DNA of 64,000 nucleotides from Thiomicrorhabdus sp965603495 (GCA_965603495.1 CBFDDF010000001.1:186001-250000), one strand, 5' to 3'; positions 41,802-50,646 are shown, numbered from the stretch's first letter. A program made the numbers and translations. Notes: a model not told the origin generated them from the sequence alone.

Positions 41802-43169
41802 TTAATAGATCATGCTAGGTAGCCAGGTGACTATTTCAGGCCAAATAGCAATCAATGCTAAAACGCTTAACTGGATGATAATAAAAGGAATAACACCTTT
41901 GTAGATGTCAGAGGTTTTTAACCCTGGCGGCGCCACCCCTTTTAAGTAGAACAATGCAAAACCAAAGGGTGGTGTTAGGAAGGCTGTTTGTAAATTAATT
42001 GCAATCATTATGCCCAACCAGATTGGATCGACCCCCATCATGAGTAAAATAGGGGCCACGACTGGAACGACTACGTATGTGATCTCTATAAAGTCCAGAA
42101 AAAACCCTAAAACAAACATCAATGCCATCACGATTAACATCGCCGTAAAGACGCCACCGGGTAAATCGGTGAGTAGCTCTGTAATCAAGTCATCGCCGCC
42201 TAGACCTCTAAAGACCAACGAGAAAAACGCTGCTCCAATGAAAATCAAGAAAATCATACTGGTGACTTGTAGCGTATTACGCATTACCGCGTTGAGTCTG
42301 CTTGTCGATAGTTGACGATTGAGGCCAGCGAGTAACAAGGCGCCTAAAGCCCCAAGAGATGCGGCCTCGGTTGGCGTCGCAAAGCCACCAAGAATAGAGC
42401 CCAATACGAGTAAAATCAAGGCCAGTGGTGGAATCATGCTTTTGATGACGCGAAGGAGCAGTCCTGGCGCAACGGGTTGGCCAATATTGTTCGGAATTAG
42501 ATCTGGACGAGTCATCGCTTTATAAAAGACATACAGCATATACAAAACAACTAATAACATACCCGGCAGTAAGGCGCCGATAAACAGGTCTCCGACTGAA
42601 AGCGTTTCAGGCGAGAAAATACCTTGATTCAACTGCGCTTGTTGATAAGAGGATGATAATACATCTCCCAGTAGAATCAGCACAATCGAAGGCGGAATGA
42701 TTTGGCCTAAGGTTCCTGATGCACAAATCGTTCCACTGGCGATTTTGGGGCAGTAACCCTGCTTAAGCATTGTTGGTAGGGCGAGTAAGCCCATGGTGAC
42801 CACTGTCGCGCCAACAATTCCGGTGCTGGCGGCTAATAACATACCCACCAAAATTACAGCAATGCCTAATCCACCTTTAATACCGCGCATGACCTCATCC
42901 ATGGTATGTAGCAGGTTTTCAGCGATTTTAGACTGCTCCAGCATAATGCCCATAAAGACAAATAGCGGCACGGCGATGAGGGTTTGATTACCCATGATGC
43001 CAAAGATTCGGTTAGGGATACTCTGCAAAAAGGCCATGTCGAAGGCGCCAAATAGATTGGCAATCAGGGCAAATAGTAAAGAGGCGCCGGCTAAGGTAAA
43101 TGCTACTGGAAAGCCTATTAATAAGAAGATGAAAATGACGGCGAATAAGACAAGTGCTAACCATTCCAT
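41802..43169 (-). CDS. TRAP transporter large permease (DctM/SiaM type)
   Basis: 455 aa with about a dozen membrane segments. Family blocks include LIAVPLFVFMGIMLEQSKIAE near residue 62, GMLLAASTGIVGATVVTMGLLALP and ASGTLGQIIPPSIVLILLGD, and near the end IAINLQTAFLTPPFGFALFYLKG. The large subunit forms the Na+-driven channel of TRAP importers. Its start overlaps the stop of the small-permease gene by one base (TAATG). The length and the PPFGFALFYLKG end fit the subfamily proposed for large organic anions. No periplasmic binding-protein gene (dctP) is adjacent. Confidence 0.93.
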   Translation of the reverse strand: MEWLALVLFAVIFIFLLIGFPVAFTLAGASLLFALIANLFGAFDMAFLQSIPNRIFGIMGNQTLIAVPLFVFMGIMLEQSKIAENLLHTMDEVMRGIKGGLGIAVILVGMLLAASTGIVGATVVTMGLLALPTMLKQGYCPKIASGTICASGTLGQIIPPSIVLILLGDVLSSSYQQAQLNQGIFSPETLSVGDLFIGALLPGMLLVVLYMLYVFYKAMTRPDLIPNNIGQPVAPGLLLRVIKSMIPPLALILLVLGSILGGFATPTEAASLGALGALLLAGLNRQLSTSRLNAVMRNTLQVTSMIFLIFIGAAFFSLVFRGLGGDDLITELLTDLPGGVFTAMLIVMALMFVLGFFLDFIEITYVVVPVVAPILLMMGVDPIWLGIMIAINLQTAFLTPPFGFALFYLKGVAPPGLKTSDIYKGVIPFIIIQLSVLALIAIWPEIVTWLPSMIY

Positions 43170-43744
43170 TAGAGTTTTCCGCCCATGTTTTCAGCGCTAT
43201 CTTGGGTAATCGCATAGTTTGGCACAAACAATTCTAACCCTGCCTGACTTGCAACCGAAAGGCCTTGAGAAATGACCAATCCTGCCATGATGATGATTAA
43301 GCTTTTCAAAAGATACAGGTAAGCTATTCCACCCGCTTCAGCGGAGCTTTCTTGAATTTGCCAACTGACCGCAACGTAGTCCCAGCCAGCCCAAATAATA
43401 AAAGTCATTGCCGGTAAGGTGAACAGAAGCGTGCCTAGTAGATTGACCCAAGCTTTTCTACGGTTCGAATAGGTCGCATAAAAAACATCTACTCGCACAT
43501 GTTTATCGAGTTGATAGGTATAAGCAATGCCTAGCATAAATAAGAAGGCATGGTTATACATGACACTTTCTTGCAGGGCGATAGAGCCGGTATCGAATCC
43601 ATAACGGAGGATGACCACTAGTGCGGTAATCAGTACCAAAGAGAGGTTTCCCCAGGCAATTACTTGGCCTAAACGGTTTTGTAGAGCGTTTTGCTGGCGA
43701 ACAAAGGAGGCTAAAAAAGAGGCCAAAGAATTGGGGAATGACAT
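43169..43744 (-). CDS. TRAP transporter small permease (DctQ type)
   Basis: 191 aa with four membrane segments. The conserved block EAGGIAYLYLLKSLIII near residue 130, and ESVMYNHAFLFMLGIAYTYQLDKHVRVDVFYA (spanning about 40-70), match the DctQ subfamily used with the larger DctM proteins. It heads the two-gene unit with dctM. Repeat copy 10 and an inverted repeat lie downstream of the neighbouring gene, upstream of this one. Confidence 0.88.
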   Translation of the reverse strand: MSFPNSLASFLASFVRQQNALQNRLGQVIAWGNLSLVLITALVVILRYGFDTGSIALQESVMYNHAFLFMLGIAYTYQLDKHVRVDVFYATYSNRRKAWVNLLGTLLFTLPAMTFIIWAGWDYVAVSWQIQESSAEAGGIAYLYLLKSLIIIMAGLVISQGLSVASQAGLELFVPNYAITQDSAENMGGKL

Positions 43745-43848
43745 AGTGATGTTTTTTATGGGTTAAGGATAATGTCAGTATTTTAACGATTTTGGCAGAA
43801 GAAGGGCATGTTTATCAAAAACGCAGTGTTTACCAGCTTTCAGGAATG

Positions 43849-43860
43849 ACCAGGCCTGGT
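43849..43860. repeat. ACCAGGCCTGGT palindrome, copy 10
   Basis: Exact intergenic core without complementary arms (flanks G and T). No TTT extension on either strand. It lies between dctQ and the lipoprotein gene at 43914. Confidence 0.95.
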
Positions 43861-43879
43861 TGAAATCCGTAATCAGGTG

Positions 43880-43902
43880 AACGCCCTTTAAAAAAGGGCG
43901 TT
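43880..43902. terminator. Inverted repeat, likely terminator of the 43914 gene
   Basis: AACGCCCTTT (43880-43889) and AAAGGGCGTT (43893-43902) form a perfect 10-bp stem with a 3-nt loop just after the minus-strand stop of the lipoprotein gene. There is no long T-run, so termination would be weak. Confidence 0.5.
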
Positions 43903-43913
43903 GCGATGGTGGG

Positions 43914-44312
43914 TTAATCTAATCCAAATATAACATCGTAAATAACCCGCGTTCTGACATTCATGATCATGACATCGCCGCCAACGACAATGCGGATATA
44001 GTCTGCCGGCAGTCTCGGTAAACGACTTTCCAAATGATGCGGCAAACGACTATAAGGCACGCCATGAGGCAGTACTTGATGGCGTTGATAGCGATGTGAA
44101 TATTGTTTTCTGTGGCCGGGTGGTCTCGGTCTGTTATAAGGGCGATTATAAAGATAGTAGCCTTTGATTCGACTGCGGTCAGTATCACTGAAATAAAAAC
44201 TGGTAGAGATTCCAGGTGAATGAGTTTGAACGACCACCGCTTGGCGAGTCATGCAACCGTTTAGTAATAAAGTGGCACTCACAAGCGCCAGTAATAGGAC
44301 TTTTTTTGACAT
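43914..44312 (-). CDS. Small lipoprotein with CigR-like C-terminal domain
   Basis: 132 aa. A lipoprotein signal ends in LLLNGC (lipobox; Cys20 lipidated). A basic, Tyr/Pro/His-rich stretch follows (YNRPYNRPRPPGHRKQ), then a compact C-terminal domain of the form YSRLP..LESRLPRLPADYIRIVVGGDVMIMNVRTRVIYDVI. The same C-terminal pattern is in the gene 99 bp upstream, so the two are paralogues sharing this domain. It resembles the C-terminal part of CigR-like (anti-virulence regulator) and related periplasmic proteins, but I am not certain of the name. An FNR-like half-perfect site lies 60 bp upstream of the start. Confidence 0.7.
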   Translation of the reverse strand: MSKKVLLLALVSATLLLNGCMTRQAVVVQTHSPGISTSFYFSDTDRSRIKGYYLYNRPYNRPRPPGHRKQYSHRYQRHQVLPHGVPYSRLPHHLESRLPRLPADYIRIVVGGDVMIMNVRTRVIYDVIFGLD

Positions 44313-44372
44313 GATAAAACTCCTTCTTGATTGTGGATAGATTCAGCATACCACTAAAAACACTTCAATAAC

Positions 44373-44386
44373 TTGAAGCAAATCAA
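44373..44386 (-). promoter_or_regulatory. FNR-like site, 9 of 10 consensus bases
   Basis: TTGAA-GCAA-ATCAA, one mismatch from TTGAT-N4-ATCAA, centred about 67 bp upstream of the lipoprotein start at 44312. Given that a perfect match exists in the same window at 57053, it is worth noting but weak alone. Confidence 0.3.
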
Positions 44387-44410
44387 GCTAGCCGCCGTTA
44401 GTGCAATCGG

Positions 44411-44968
44411 CTAGAACAGTCCGCGAATAATCTCATGCACAATACGGCTTTTAATGTGAATGACGGCAATGTCGTCTCCAAGACGCACTCGCATTAAATG
44501 TGCGGGTAAATGCCCGAGTCTGCTTTCTACCTGCCTAGGCAGACGACTATAAGCCAGATGTTTTGGTAAAGTATGGTGACGTTTAAGGCGTGGGTGGCTT
44601 TGATGCGGGGTCTGGTAATGCCTGCTGTCGTGGGGGTGTGCATATTTAATGTATTGGTTCTGGTGGTAATAAGCCGTCACTGGATAATGATTGTTTTGAT
44701 GATGGTAGCGATTTTGAGAATAGGTGGGTTGATACGAATAGGGTTCTTTAAAAGTCATGTATTCAGGCATATTTGAATGTTTGTTAGCGTGCTTGATGAT
44801 GTTACGACGGTTGTGCTTGCTTGCATGAGACGGGGTATACGGTTTCGCATACGCTTTTCTATCGTCCGTCACGGTTCTGCTTGACGAATGTCGAGACTCT
44901 TCTGCATAGGTTGGCAGGGTGGTACCTAATAAACCGAATAAAACGCTGGTTGAGATTACTTTTAACAT
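44411..44968 (-). CDS. Exported His-rich protein with the same C-terminal domain
   Basis: 185 aa from the ATG at 44968, preceded by GAGGA at 8 nt (a longer frame to 44998 is rejected). Sec signal ends at TYAEE. The mature part up to residue 137 contains about 17 His with many Tyr, Asn and Gln, often in pairs (YHHQNNH, KRHH), as in metal-binding periplasmic proteins. The C-terminal 45 residues repeat the YSRLPRQVESRLGHLPAH / VRLGDDIAVIHIKSRIVHEII pattern of the downstream lipoprotein. Metal storage or sensing is a reasonable guess, not shown. The two genes are 99 bp apart on the same strand. Confidence 0.7.
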   Translation of the reverse strand: MLKVISTSVLFGLLGTTLPTYAEESRHSSSRTVTDDRKAYAKPYTPSHASKHNRRNIIKHANKHSNMPEYMTFKEPYSYQPTYSQNRYHHQNNHYPVTAYYHQNQYIKYAHPHDSRHYQTPHQSHPRLKRHHTLPKHLAYSRLPRQVESRLGHLPAHLMRVRLGDDIAVIHIKSRIVHEIIRGLF

Positions 44969-45230
44969 GATTAAATCCTCTTGAATCACTTTACTCAATG
45001 ACTAGATTACGCCGTTGAGCCGCTAACAGATTGAATAAACCTATGAATGATTCTGTCCTGAGTCTGAAGCCATAGTCAGACTTTTGGTTTTGAACCTAAT
45101 TATTTACATAAGGTTTTCTAATAATCAGTAAGTGGCATTGAGTTGAATCGTCAACTTTAATTTTGGGTAGAATGGCCCCATTATTTTTGTAAAAGCCTTT
45201 CCTCTAAAGAGTGTTGTGTTGTCCATATTT

Positions 45231-47507
45231 ATGTCCAATTTAAAAATCGCCAAAGTGGCCGTCCCTGGCCCATTTTTATTTCCGCTAGACTATCTGCTTG
45301 AGCCTGCTCAGGATTTACTTTCAGAAGGTGATTCCACTCTAGTGGCGGTCGTCGGTGGGCGAGTTTGGGTACCGTTTAGAAATAAAAAAATTGTCGGCCT
45401 GGTGATGGCGATAACAGAGAGTGCCGATTTTGATTTGGCTAAAATCAAACCTATTAGTGAAGCCATCGATTCAGAAGCGCTGTTTTCTGCTGAAGATCTC
45501 AGTCTATTCCAGTGGGCGAGCCAGTATTATCATGAACCGATTGGCGAGGTGATTTCTGCAGCGCTACCGAAGCGATTGCGCCAAGGTGAGCCGAGCCGTA
45601 TCCAAGGGGTTGCCCATTGGCTGTTGACCGAGCTGGGTAAAACGATTCAACAATCAGATCTTGCCGGTAATGCCAAGCGCCAAAAGTCTGTATTGGCGAG
45701 TTTTCAAAATGCGAAACACCCTTTGTTGAGTTCAACGCATTTGTCACAAGACTCAGACAGCTGGCGACCTGCACTGAATAAGTTTATCGAATTAGGCTGG
45801 GTCGAAGAACGCAAAGGGCCTTGTTTACTCGAATCTGATTATCCGCCATCCCCTAATCATATTTTGAATGAAGAGCAGCAAAACGCGGTTAATAGGGTTA
45901 CGGAATGGTTAGAAAAAGACAATCCATTTGCCAGCTTTCTGGTGCAGGGGGTTACGGGCAGTGGTAAAACTGAAGTTTATTTAGGCATGATTGAGGCCAT
46001 CTTAAAGCAAGGTAAACAGGCCTTGGTGCTCGTGCCTGAGATTGGTTTGACGCCACAAATGGTGGGGCGTTTTGAAGCCCAGCTGCAAACCCGGGTCGCC
46101 ACTTTGCATTCTGGTTTAAATGATGCGGAACGCCATTGCGCTTGGCATTTGGTGCGAACTGGTCAAGTTAAAGTTCTTTTGGGGACGCGTTCGGCTCTTT
46201 TCACGCCATTTAAGGATTTAGGCATCTGCATTATTGATGAAGAGCACGATTTATCTTACAAACAGCAAGAAGGTTTTCGGTATTCCGCGAGAGACTTGTT
46301 GGTACGCCGTGCTTTTCAAGAAAAAGTGCCTGTCGTCATGGGCTCAGCCACGCCGTCCTTAGAGAGTTTGCATAATGTCAAAAGTGGACGTTATTTTCAT
46401 CTCAAGCTGAAACAACGTGCTGGTAATGCCAAGTTGCCGACTTTGAAACTGCTCGACATTCGGGGAGAAAAAATTCAAGAAGGGGTTTCTCGTCAATTAC
46501 AAACGGCTATGACGACACATTTGGAAAAAGGTGGGCAAGTCCTGCTGTTTTTGAATAGACGTGGGTTTGCCCCTGTCTTAATGTGCCACGACTGTGGTTG
46601 GCAAGCCAGTTGCCCAAGTTGCGATGCCAATATGACTCTGCATACCGGCAAACTCAATGATTATCTGCAGTGCCATCATTGCGGTGAACAAGAACCCGCA
46701 CCTGAGACTTGCCCAAGTTGCGAAGGTGAAGAGTTCATAAAAGTGGGTCAAGGTACGGAGCGGCTGGAAGAGGCAATTACGGATTGGTTTCCAGATAATA
46801 GCATCTTACGTATCGACCGCGATACCACCCGTTTAAAAGGCAAAATGGCTGAGTTAACGGGCATTGCGCAACGCGGTGAAGCCGATATCTTGATTGGTAC
46901 CCAAATGCTCGCCAAAGGTCACCATTTCCCGAATGTTACCTTGGTCGGTATTCTAGATGTCGATCAAGGTCTGTTTAGTGCCGATTACCGTGCACCGGAA
47001 CGGATGGCGCAATTGATTCTACAAGTTGCAGGGCGTGCTGGACGCGCGGAAAAACAGGGCGAAGTCCTAATTCAAACGCACCAGCCCGATCATCCCTTGC
47101 TGATTACTCTGATTCGCGAAGGTTATGATGCCTTTGCTCAGCAAGCTTTAGATGAACGGATTCGTGCCAAATTACCGCCGACCCGTTATCAGATATTGAT
47201 TCGCGCGGAAGCCTCTAATCCGAATGACGTGATGGCCTTTTTACAATCCCTTAAAGCGGGACTTGAACTGAATCAAAAACAGTTCATAACAGAGTCGGGA
47301 AAAACTTCTGATGTCGAATTTTGGGGGCCGGTCGCCGCACCGATGTTGCGTCGTCAGGGACGTTATCGCTTTCAGCTACTGCTACAATCAGCAGAGCGTG
47401 GACAGCTGCATCGTGTATTACGTGAATTAGAGCCCCATATCTATCAAAGCCCACTTGCACGCAAAGTGCGTTGGAGTATTGATGTTGATCCGCAAGAGAT
47501 GATGTAA
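45231..47507 (+). CDS. priA: Primosomal replication protein N' (helicase)
   Basis: 758 aa from the ATG at 45231, which gives the expected start MSNLKIAKVAVPGP. In-frame GTG 45216 and TTG 45219 are better spaced from AAAGAG (45206-45211), so the true start may be there. Helicase motifs: VTGSGKTEVY (Walker A), IIDEEHD, MGSATPSLES; the zinc region has eight Cys in four pairs (CHDCGWQASCPSC and CHHC, CPSC). PriA restarts stalled replication forks. The gene ends in repeat copy 11, which contains its stop codon. Confidence 0.95.
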   Translation: MSNLKIAKVAVPGPFLFPLDYLLEPAQDLLSEGDSTLVAVVGGRVWVPFRNKKIVGLVMAITESADFDLAKIKPISEAIDSEALFSAEDLSLFQWASQYYHEPIGEVISAALPKRLRQGEPSRIQGVAHWLLTELGKTIQQSDLAGNAKRQKSVLASFQNAKHPLLSSTHLSQDSDSWRPALNKFIELGWVEERKGPCLLESDYPPSPNHILNEEQQNAVNRVTEWLEKDNPFASFLVQGVTGSGKTEVYLGMIEAILKQGKQALVLVPEIGLTPQMVGRFEAQLQTRVATLHSGLNDAERHCAWHLVRTGQVKVLLGTRSALFTPFKDLGICIIDEEHDLSYKQQEGFRYSARDLLVRRAFQEKVPVVMGSATPSLESLHNVKSGRYFHLKLKQRAGNAKLPTLKLLDIRGEKIQEGVSRQLQTAMTTHLEKGGQVLLFLNRRGFAPVLMCHDCGWQASCPSCDANMTLHTGKLNDYLQCHHCGEQEPAPETCPSCEGEEFIKVGQGTERLEEAITDWFPDNSILRIDRDTTRLKGKMAELTGIAQRGEADILIGTQMLAKGHHFPNVTLVGILDVDQGLFSADYRAPERMAQLILQVAGRAGRAEKQGEVLIQTHQPDHPLLITLIREGYDAFAQQALDERIRAKLPPTRYQILIRAEASNPNDVMAFLQSLKAGLELNQKQFITESGKTSDVEFWGPVAAPMLRRQGRYRFQLLLQSAERGQLHRVLRELEPHIYQSPLARKVRWSIDVDPQEMM

Positions 47508-47521
47508 CCAGGCCTGGTTAC
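47504..47521. repeat. ACCAGGCCTGGT palindrome, copy 11, containing two convergent stop codons
   Basis: 18-bp perfect palindrome GTAACCAGGCCTGGTTAC. The TAA stop of priA (47505-47507) and the TAA stop of the convergent histidine kinase (47518-47520) are both arms of it. Plus-strand flank TACTTT fits the extended consensus. Confidence 0.97.
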
Positions 47522-48987
47522 TTTTGTGTTGATAGCTCCATGTTTAACGGTAATGAAATTTTGAAACAGTTTTGATTTTTATCTCGGCAAAAGTTTAGGC
47601 GTCCGTGATGTTTTTCAGCAATAGAATTGACGATTGCTAACCCTAGTCCAGATCCAGAATTGACGCCTTGGATTTTGTTGAAAACGAACGCTGATGGCTT
47701 AAACAGATCAAACACTAAAGTGTCATCGTTGTGATTCAAAACAGATCCTTGATCACAAACTTGGAATTGGATAAAGTCTTCTTTCTGCTCTAGTCCTAAT
47801 GTAATGATGCCTTGACCATGTTTAATGGCATTGTCTACTAGATTACGAATCGCACGTTCTAACTGATTCACATCAAATTTATAAATAATGTTTTGTTGTA
47901 TTTTAAGTTGCCACTTTTGTTCGGGATAAGTGACTTCGTATTGTTTAAAAATATCAAAGCAGAACTCGCTTAACGACAACTCTTGTTGGTGGAGTTTAAA
48001 GCTATCCATGTCTAATTTTGCAAATTCAAAGAGCTGATCTAAATAATGTTTGAGTTTTAAACCGTTTTGGTAGGCAATATTTAGGTATTCATTAGGCTGC
48101 GTTTGTAGCAGTTGCTCCATATAACCTAGCATGTTGGTTAGAGGTGTACGTAAATCGTGCGACAAACTTGAAATCATAAAACGTCGCTGTTGATCAGTTT
48201 GCGAAAGTTGTCTCATCTGTTGTTGAATCTGCACCGACATTTCCATAAACGTGGTTTCGAGTAAATCGATCTCATCTTTAATGTGTGTAGGTGGAGCAAT
48301 GGGTAACTCTGGTTGCTCTTTAAAATGTGTGATAGTTTGCGATAAATTGCTGATGCGTTTGGCTAAATGATAAAACAACACGCCTCCGAGCAGAAGACCT
48401 ATGACTAAACTCGATAAAAAAGACCACGCACTGAGTTCCAGCAGAATACTTTCTTGTAACTGTCGGTTGGCTTCTTGTTCAATGCTGTCTTGAATAATGA
48501 CGTAAAGAAAGCCTTCGGGATGTTCTTTATTGGGTAGGTAAGCGACCGAAAAAGGCTTTTTTCCAGACAGGCTTCTAGGGTCATCTCCCATGGGAAATTC
48601 AGTGTTATCAACTGAATCAGTGTTGAGTTGTGCGCGTAAAGGTAAAGTGTCAATCTTGTGTCTTTTAATCTTCTTGGCATCCGCTGAATACTGAAGAATA
48701 TTGCCATTTAAGTCCGTCAGGTATATTTCTAAATGTGGGTTTAACTGCATATAACGGTTCAAGGTAGAGGCGATAGCCGTCTGACTCATTTGGTCTTGGT
48801 TGACGAGCTGATGATCTTGGATAATAGAATCTGCTACATGGATATGGATACGAGTTTGTACTTGTTGTAGATAATGATTGGATAGAGATAAACTGATAAA
48901 TAAATAGCTGATTCCCATGATTAAAAAAACCAAAATAAACCATAAGCTATAACGTTTAAATAAATGGGAAGGCATCGTTTGTCGCAT
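47518..48987 (-). CDS. Sensor histidine kinase
   Basis: 489 aa inner-membrane kinase. Membrane segments at about 13-35 and 183-206 bracket a periplasmic domain of roughly 145 residues. HAMP follows, then HisKA with phospho-acceptor His277 in SSLSHDLRTPLTN and HATPase motifs RNLVDNAIKHG (N box) and GSGLGLAIV (G2 box). It starts at a TAATG overlap with the response-regulator gene, so the pair is one unit. The periplasmic ligand is unknown. A cytochrome P460 gene lies 66 bp upstream of the regulator on the same strand and may be a target or an input. Confidence 0.92.
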   Translation of the reverse strand: MRQTMPSHLFKRYSLWFILVFLIMGISYLFISLSLSNHYLQQVQTRIHIHVADSIIQDHQLVNQDQMSQTAIASTLNRYMQLNPHLEIYLTDLNGNILQYSADAKKIKRHKIDTLPLRAQLNTDSVDNTEFPMGDDPRSLSGKKPFSVAYLPNKEHPEGFLYVIIQDSIEQEANRQLQESILLELSAWSFLSSLVIGLLLGGVLFYHLAKRISNLSQTITHFKEQPELPIAPPTHIKDEIDLLETTFMEMSVQIQQQMRQLSQTDQQRRFMISSLSHDLRTPLTNMLGYMEQLLQTQPNEYLNIAYQNGLKLKHYLDQLFEFAKLDMDSFKLHQQELSLSEFCFDIFKQYEVTYPEQKWQLKIQQNIIYKFDVNQLERAIRNLVDNAIKHGQGIITLGLEQKEDFIQFQVCDQGSVLNHNDDTLVFDLFKPSAFVFNKIQGVNSGSGLGLAIVNSIAEKHHGRLNFCRDKNQNCFKISLPLNMELSTQK

Positions 48988-49706
48988 TATGCTTTTTCTT
49001 TGAGTTGTTCTGAATTAAGTTTGTAACCCACGCCCCAAACGGTTTCCAAAATTTTGGGGTTTGCAGGGTCATTTTCCAATTTTTTACGCAATCTATTGAG
49101 ATGGGAGTTTACAGTATGTTCATAGCCGTCATGATCGATTCCCCAGACCTTTTCCAGTAAATCCATTCTGCTAAAGACCTGGTTTGGATAGGTTGCAAAA
49201 AGTTTTAACAACTCAAACTCTTTAGAGGTCAGCGTGAGGCTTATATTATGAAGATGTGACTGATGTTTTATGGAATTGATTGTTAGGCCTCCGACCTGAA
49301 TCAACTCACTATTCTTTGTTGGGTGTTTTTGGACTTGTGAACGTCTTAGCAGAGCTTTGATGCGAGCCTTCAACTCGGCGAGCCCAAAGGGTTTGCTTAA
49401 ATAATCATCAGCCCCTAACTCTAATCCTAAGACACGATCAATTTCATCTGAGCGTGCTGTCAGCATTAAAATAGGCGTGGTGGTATTAGTTTGACGAAAC
49501 TTCCGACAGAAATCTAAGCCGTCTCCATCCGGTAAGGACAAATCTAGAATCAAAATAGCCACAGAATTCGACTGGCAATAACGTTGCGCTTTATCAAGAT
49601 AACTAACATGATGGCTTGAGCCTTGTAAAGACTCAACTTGAATAGCGACTAATCGAGCAATATCCGGATCATCTTCAATGATTAAAGCATGAAATTTTTC
49701 TGACAT
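48987..49706 (-). CDS. OmpR-family response regulator
   Basis: 239 aa. Receiver domain with acidic pocket EDD at 11-13, phospho-acceptor Asp55 in LILDLSLPDGDG and Lys in YLSKPFG, joined to a C-terminal winged-helix DNA-binding domain (LTLTSKEFELLKLFATYPNQVFSR, then VNSHLNRLRKKLENDP). Partner of the overlapping kinase. The C-terminal domain is the PhoB/OmpR type, which binds direct repeats; I cannot point to its operator here. Confidence 0.94.
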   Translation of the reverse strand: MSEKFHALIIEDDPDIARLVAIQVESLQGSSHHVSYLDKAQRYCQSNSVAILILDLSLPDGDGLDFCRKFRQTNTTTPILMLTARSDEIDRVLGLELGADDYLSKPFGLAELKARIKALLRRSQVQKHPTKNSELIQVGGLTINSIKHQSHLHNISLTLTSKEFELLKLFATYPNQVFSRMDLLEKVWGIDHDGYEHTVNSHLNRLRKKLENDPANPKILETVWGVGYKLNSEQLKEKA

Positions 49707-49772
49707 AGATTAGCTACTCGAGGGGTAAACAACACTTTCTATTCTAAACGATAAAAAGTGTTGTATTGAAGA

Positions 49773-50321
49773 CTATCGGATACGTTTAGGCATAATGGCA
49801 GGTTTGGTAAAAACCCAATCTTGACTTTTAACCGGCGTGTGACAAGCAACACATGAAGCGGATGCCGAAAGTTTGTCTTTACCAAAAGGCGTTTGTTCAG
49901 TTCCTAGCCAACGAGCCCAACCCCAACCCCCGGTATCTGCCCACTTTTGATTGTCTTTGAACATGAATTCAGCATGAATAAACTTGTCAGGAACCGTTGC
50001 TGCTTTCCAGTGATCATCTTGACGATCTTTCCAGACCATTTTTCCTAGAATTGCGCCATCTGGCCAAGGATTCGTTTTACCCTCTTCGATGGCTTGAATG
50101 GCTTTAGGGTTGCCGACAATCGCTCTAAGAGTTTTGTTATCTTCACGGTGTGAAACTGAGACCATAGCCCAGTCTTGATAGTTAACAGGAAAGGCAATTC
50201 CATTTGCCGCATCCGCAGGAATGGCTAATTTTTGGTCAGAATCAGGTTGCGCCGCAGAGGCCGCAGTAAGTGAAGTCAGAATTAGCGTGAGCAGACTGCT
50301 CAACATTAAATGAGTTTTCAT
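49773..50321 (-). CDS. Periplasmic cytochrome P460 family protein
   Basis: 182 aa. Sec signal ends at ASAAQ. A C-terminal heme motif (C157, C160, H161 in SCVACHTPVKSQDWVF) and a beta-rich N-terminal half (FPVNYQDWAMVSVSHRED, IHAEFMFKD) match cytochrome P460 / cytochrome c'-beta. P460 proteins oxidise hydroxylamine or bind NO; some family members have an unusual lysine-heme crosslink, but whether this one keeps it cannot be judged by eye. It is followed by a two-component system on the same strand, with a 66-bp gap. Confidence 0.87.
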   Translation of the reverse strand: MKTHLMLSSLLTLILTSLTAASAAQPDSDQKLAIPADAANGIAFPVNYQDWAMVSVSHREDNKTLRAIVGNPKAIQAIEEGKTNPWPDGAILGKMVWKDRQDDHWKAATVPDKFIHAEFMFKDNQKWADTGGWGWARWLGTEQTPFGKDKLSASASCVACHTPVKSQDWVFTKPAIMPKRIR

Positions 50322-50472
50322 GGTGTTTTCCTTATTTGGGTAAGTTCAAGGACATTGTGAATAATTGAATGTTGGAAGTCCTCACAAAAAGTTCACATAT
50401 GCTGTACTTTTTTGTAAGCGTTTGTAAATGAGCTTATAAAAACACTGCTGTTGATCCGCATGAAAACCTGTA

Positions 50473-50484
50473 ACCAGGCCTGGT
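50473..50484. repeat. ACCAGGCCTGGT palindrome, copy 12
   Basis: Exact intergenic core, flanks A and C not complementary. Plus-strand flank CATTTT fits the extended consensus. Confidence 0.95.
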
Positions 50485-50627
50485 CATTTTCATGAATCCA
50501 ATTATAAAACGTAACGTAATAACCAAAATGAAATCAACCCCATCGGTCCCCCAGTAATTTCACTACATTTCAGAGAAGGGGTCATGTATGATGATTTCAA
50601 GATTTTTGTCATCATTATTTCAGTCGC

Positions 50628-50646
50628 TTCAAGAGAATCTCTTGAA
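50628..50646 (+). promoter_or_regulatory. Perfect 19-bp inverted repeat before the SPFH gene
   Basis: TTCAAGAGA-A-TCTCTTGAA lies immediately upstream of the AAGGAG at 50653-50658. A hairpin here could hide the translation start, or it could be an operator. Nothing similar occurs elsewhere in the window. Confidence 0.4.
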
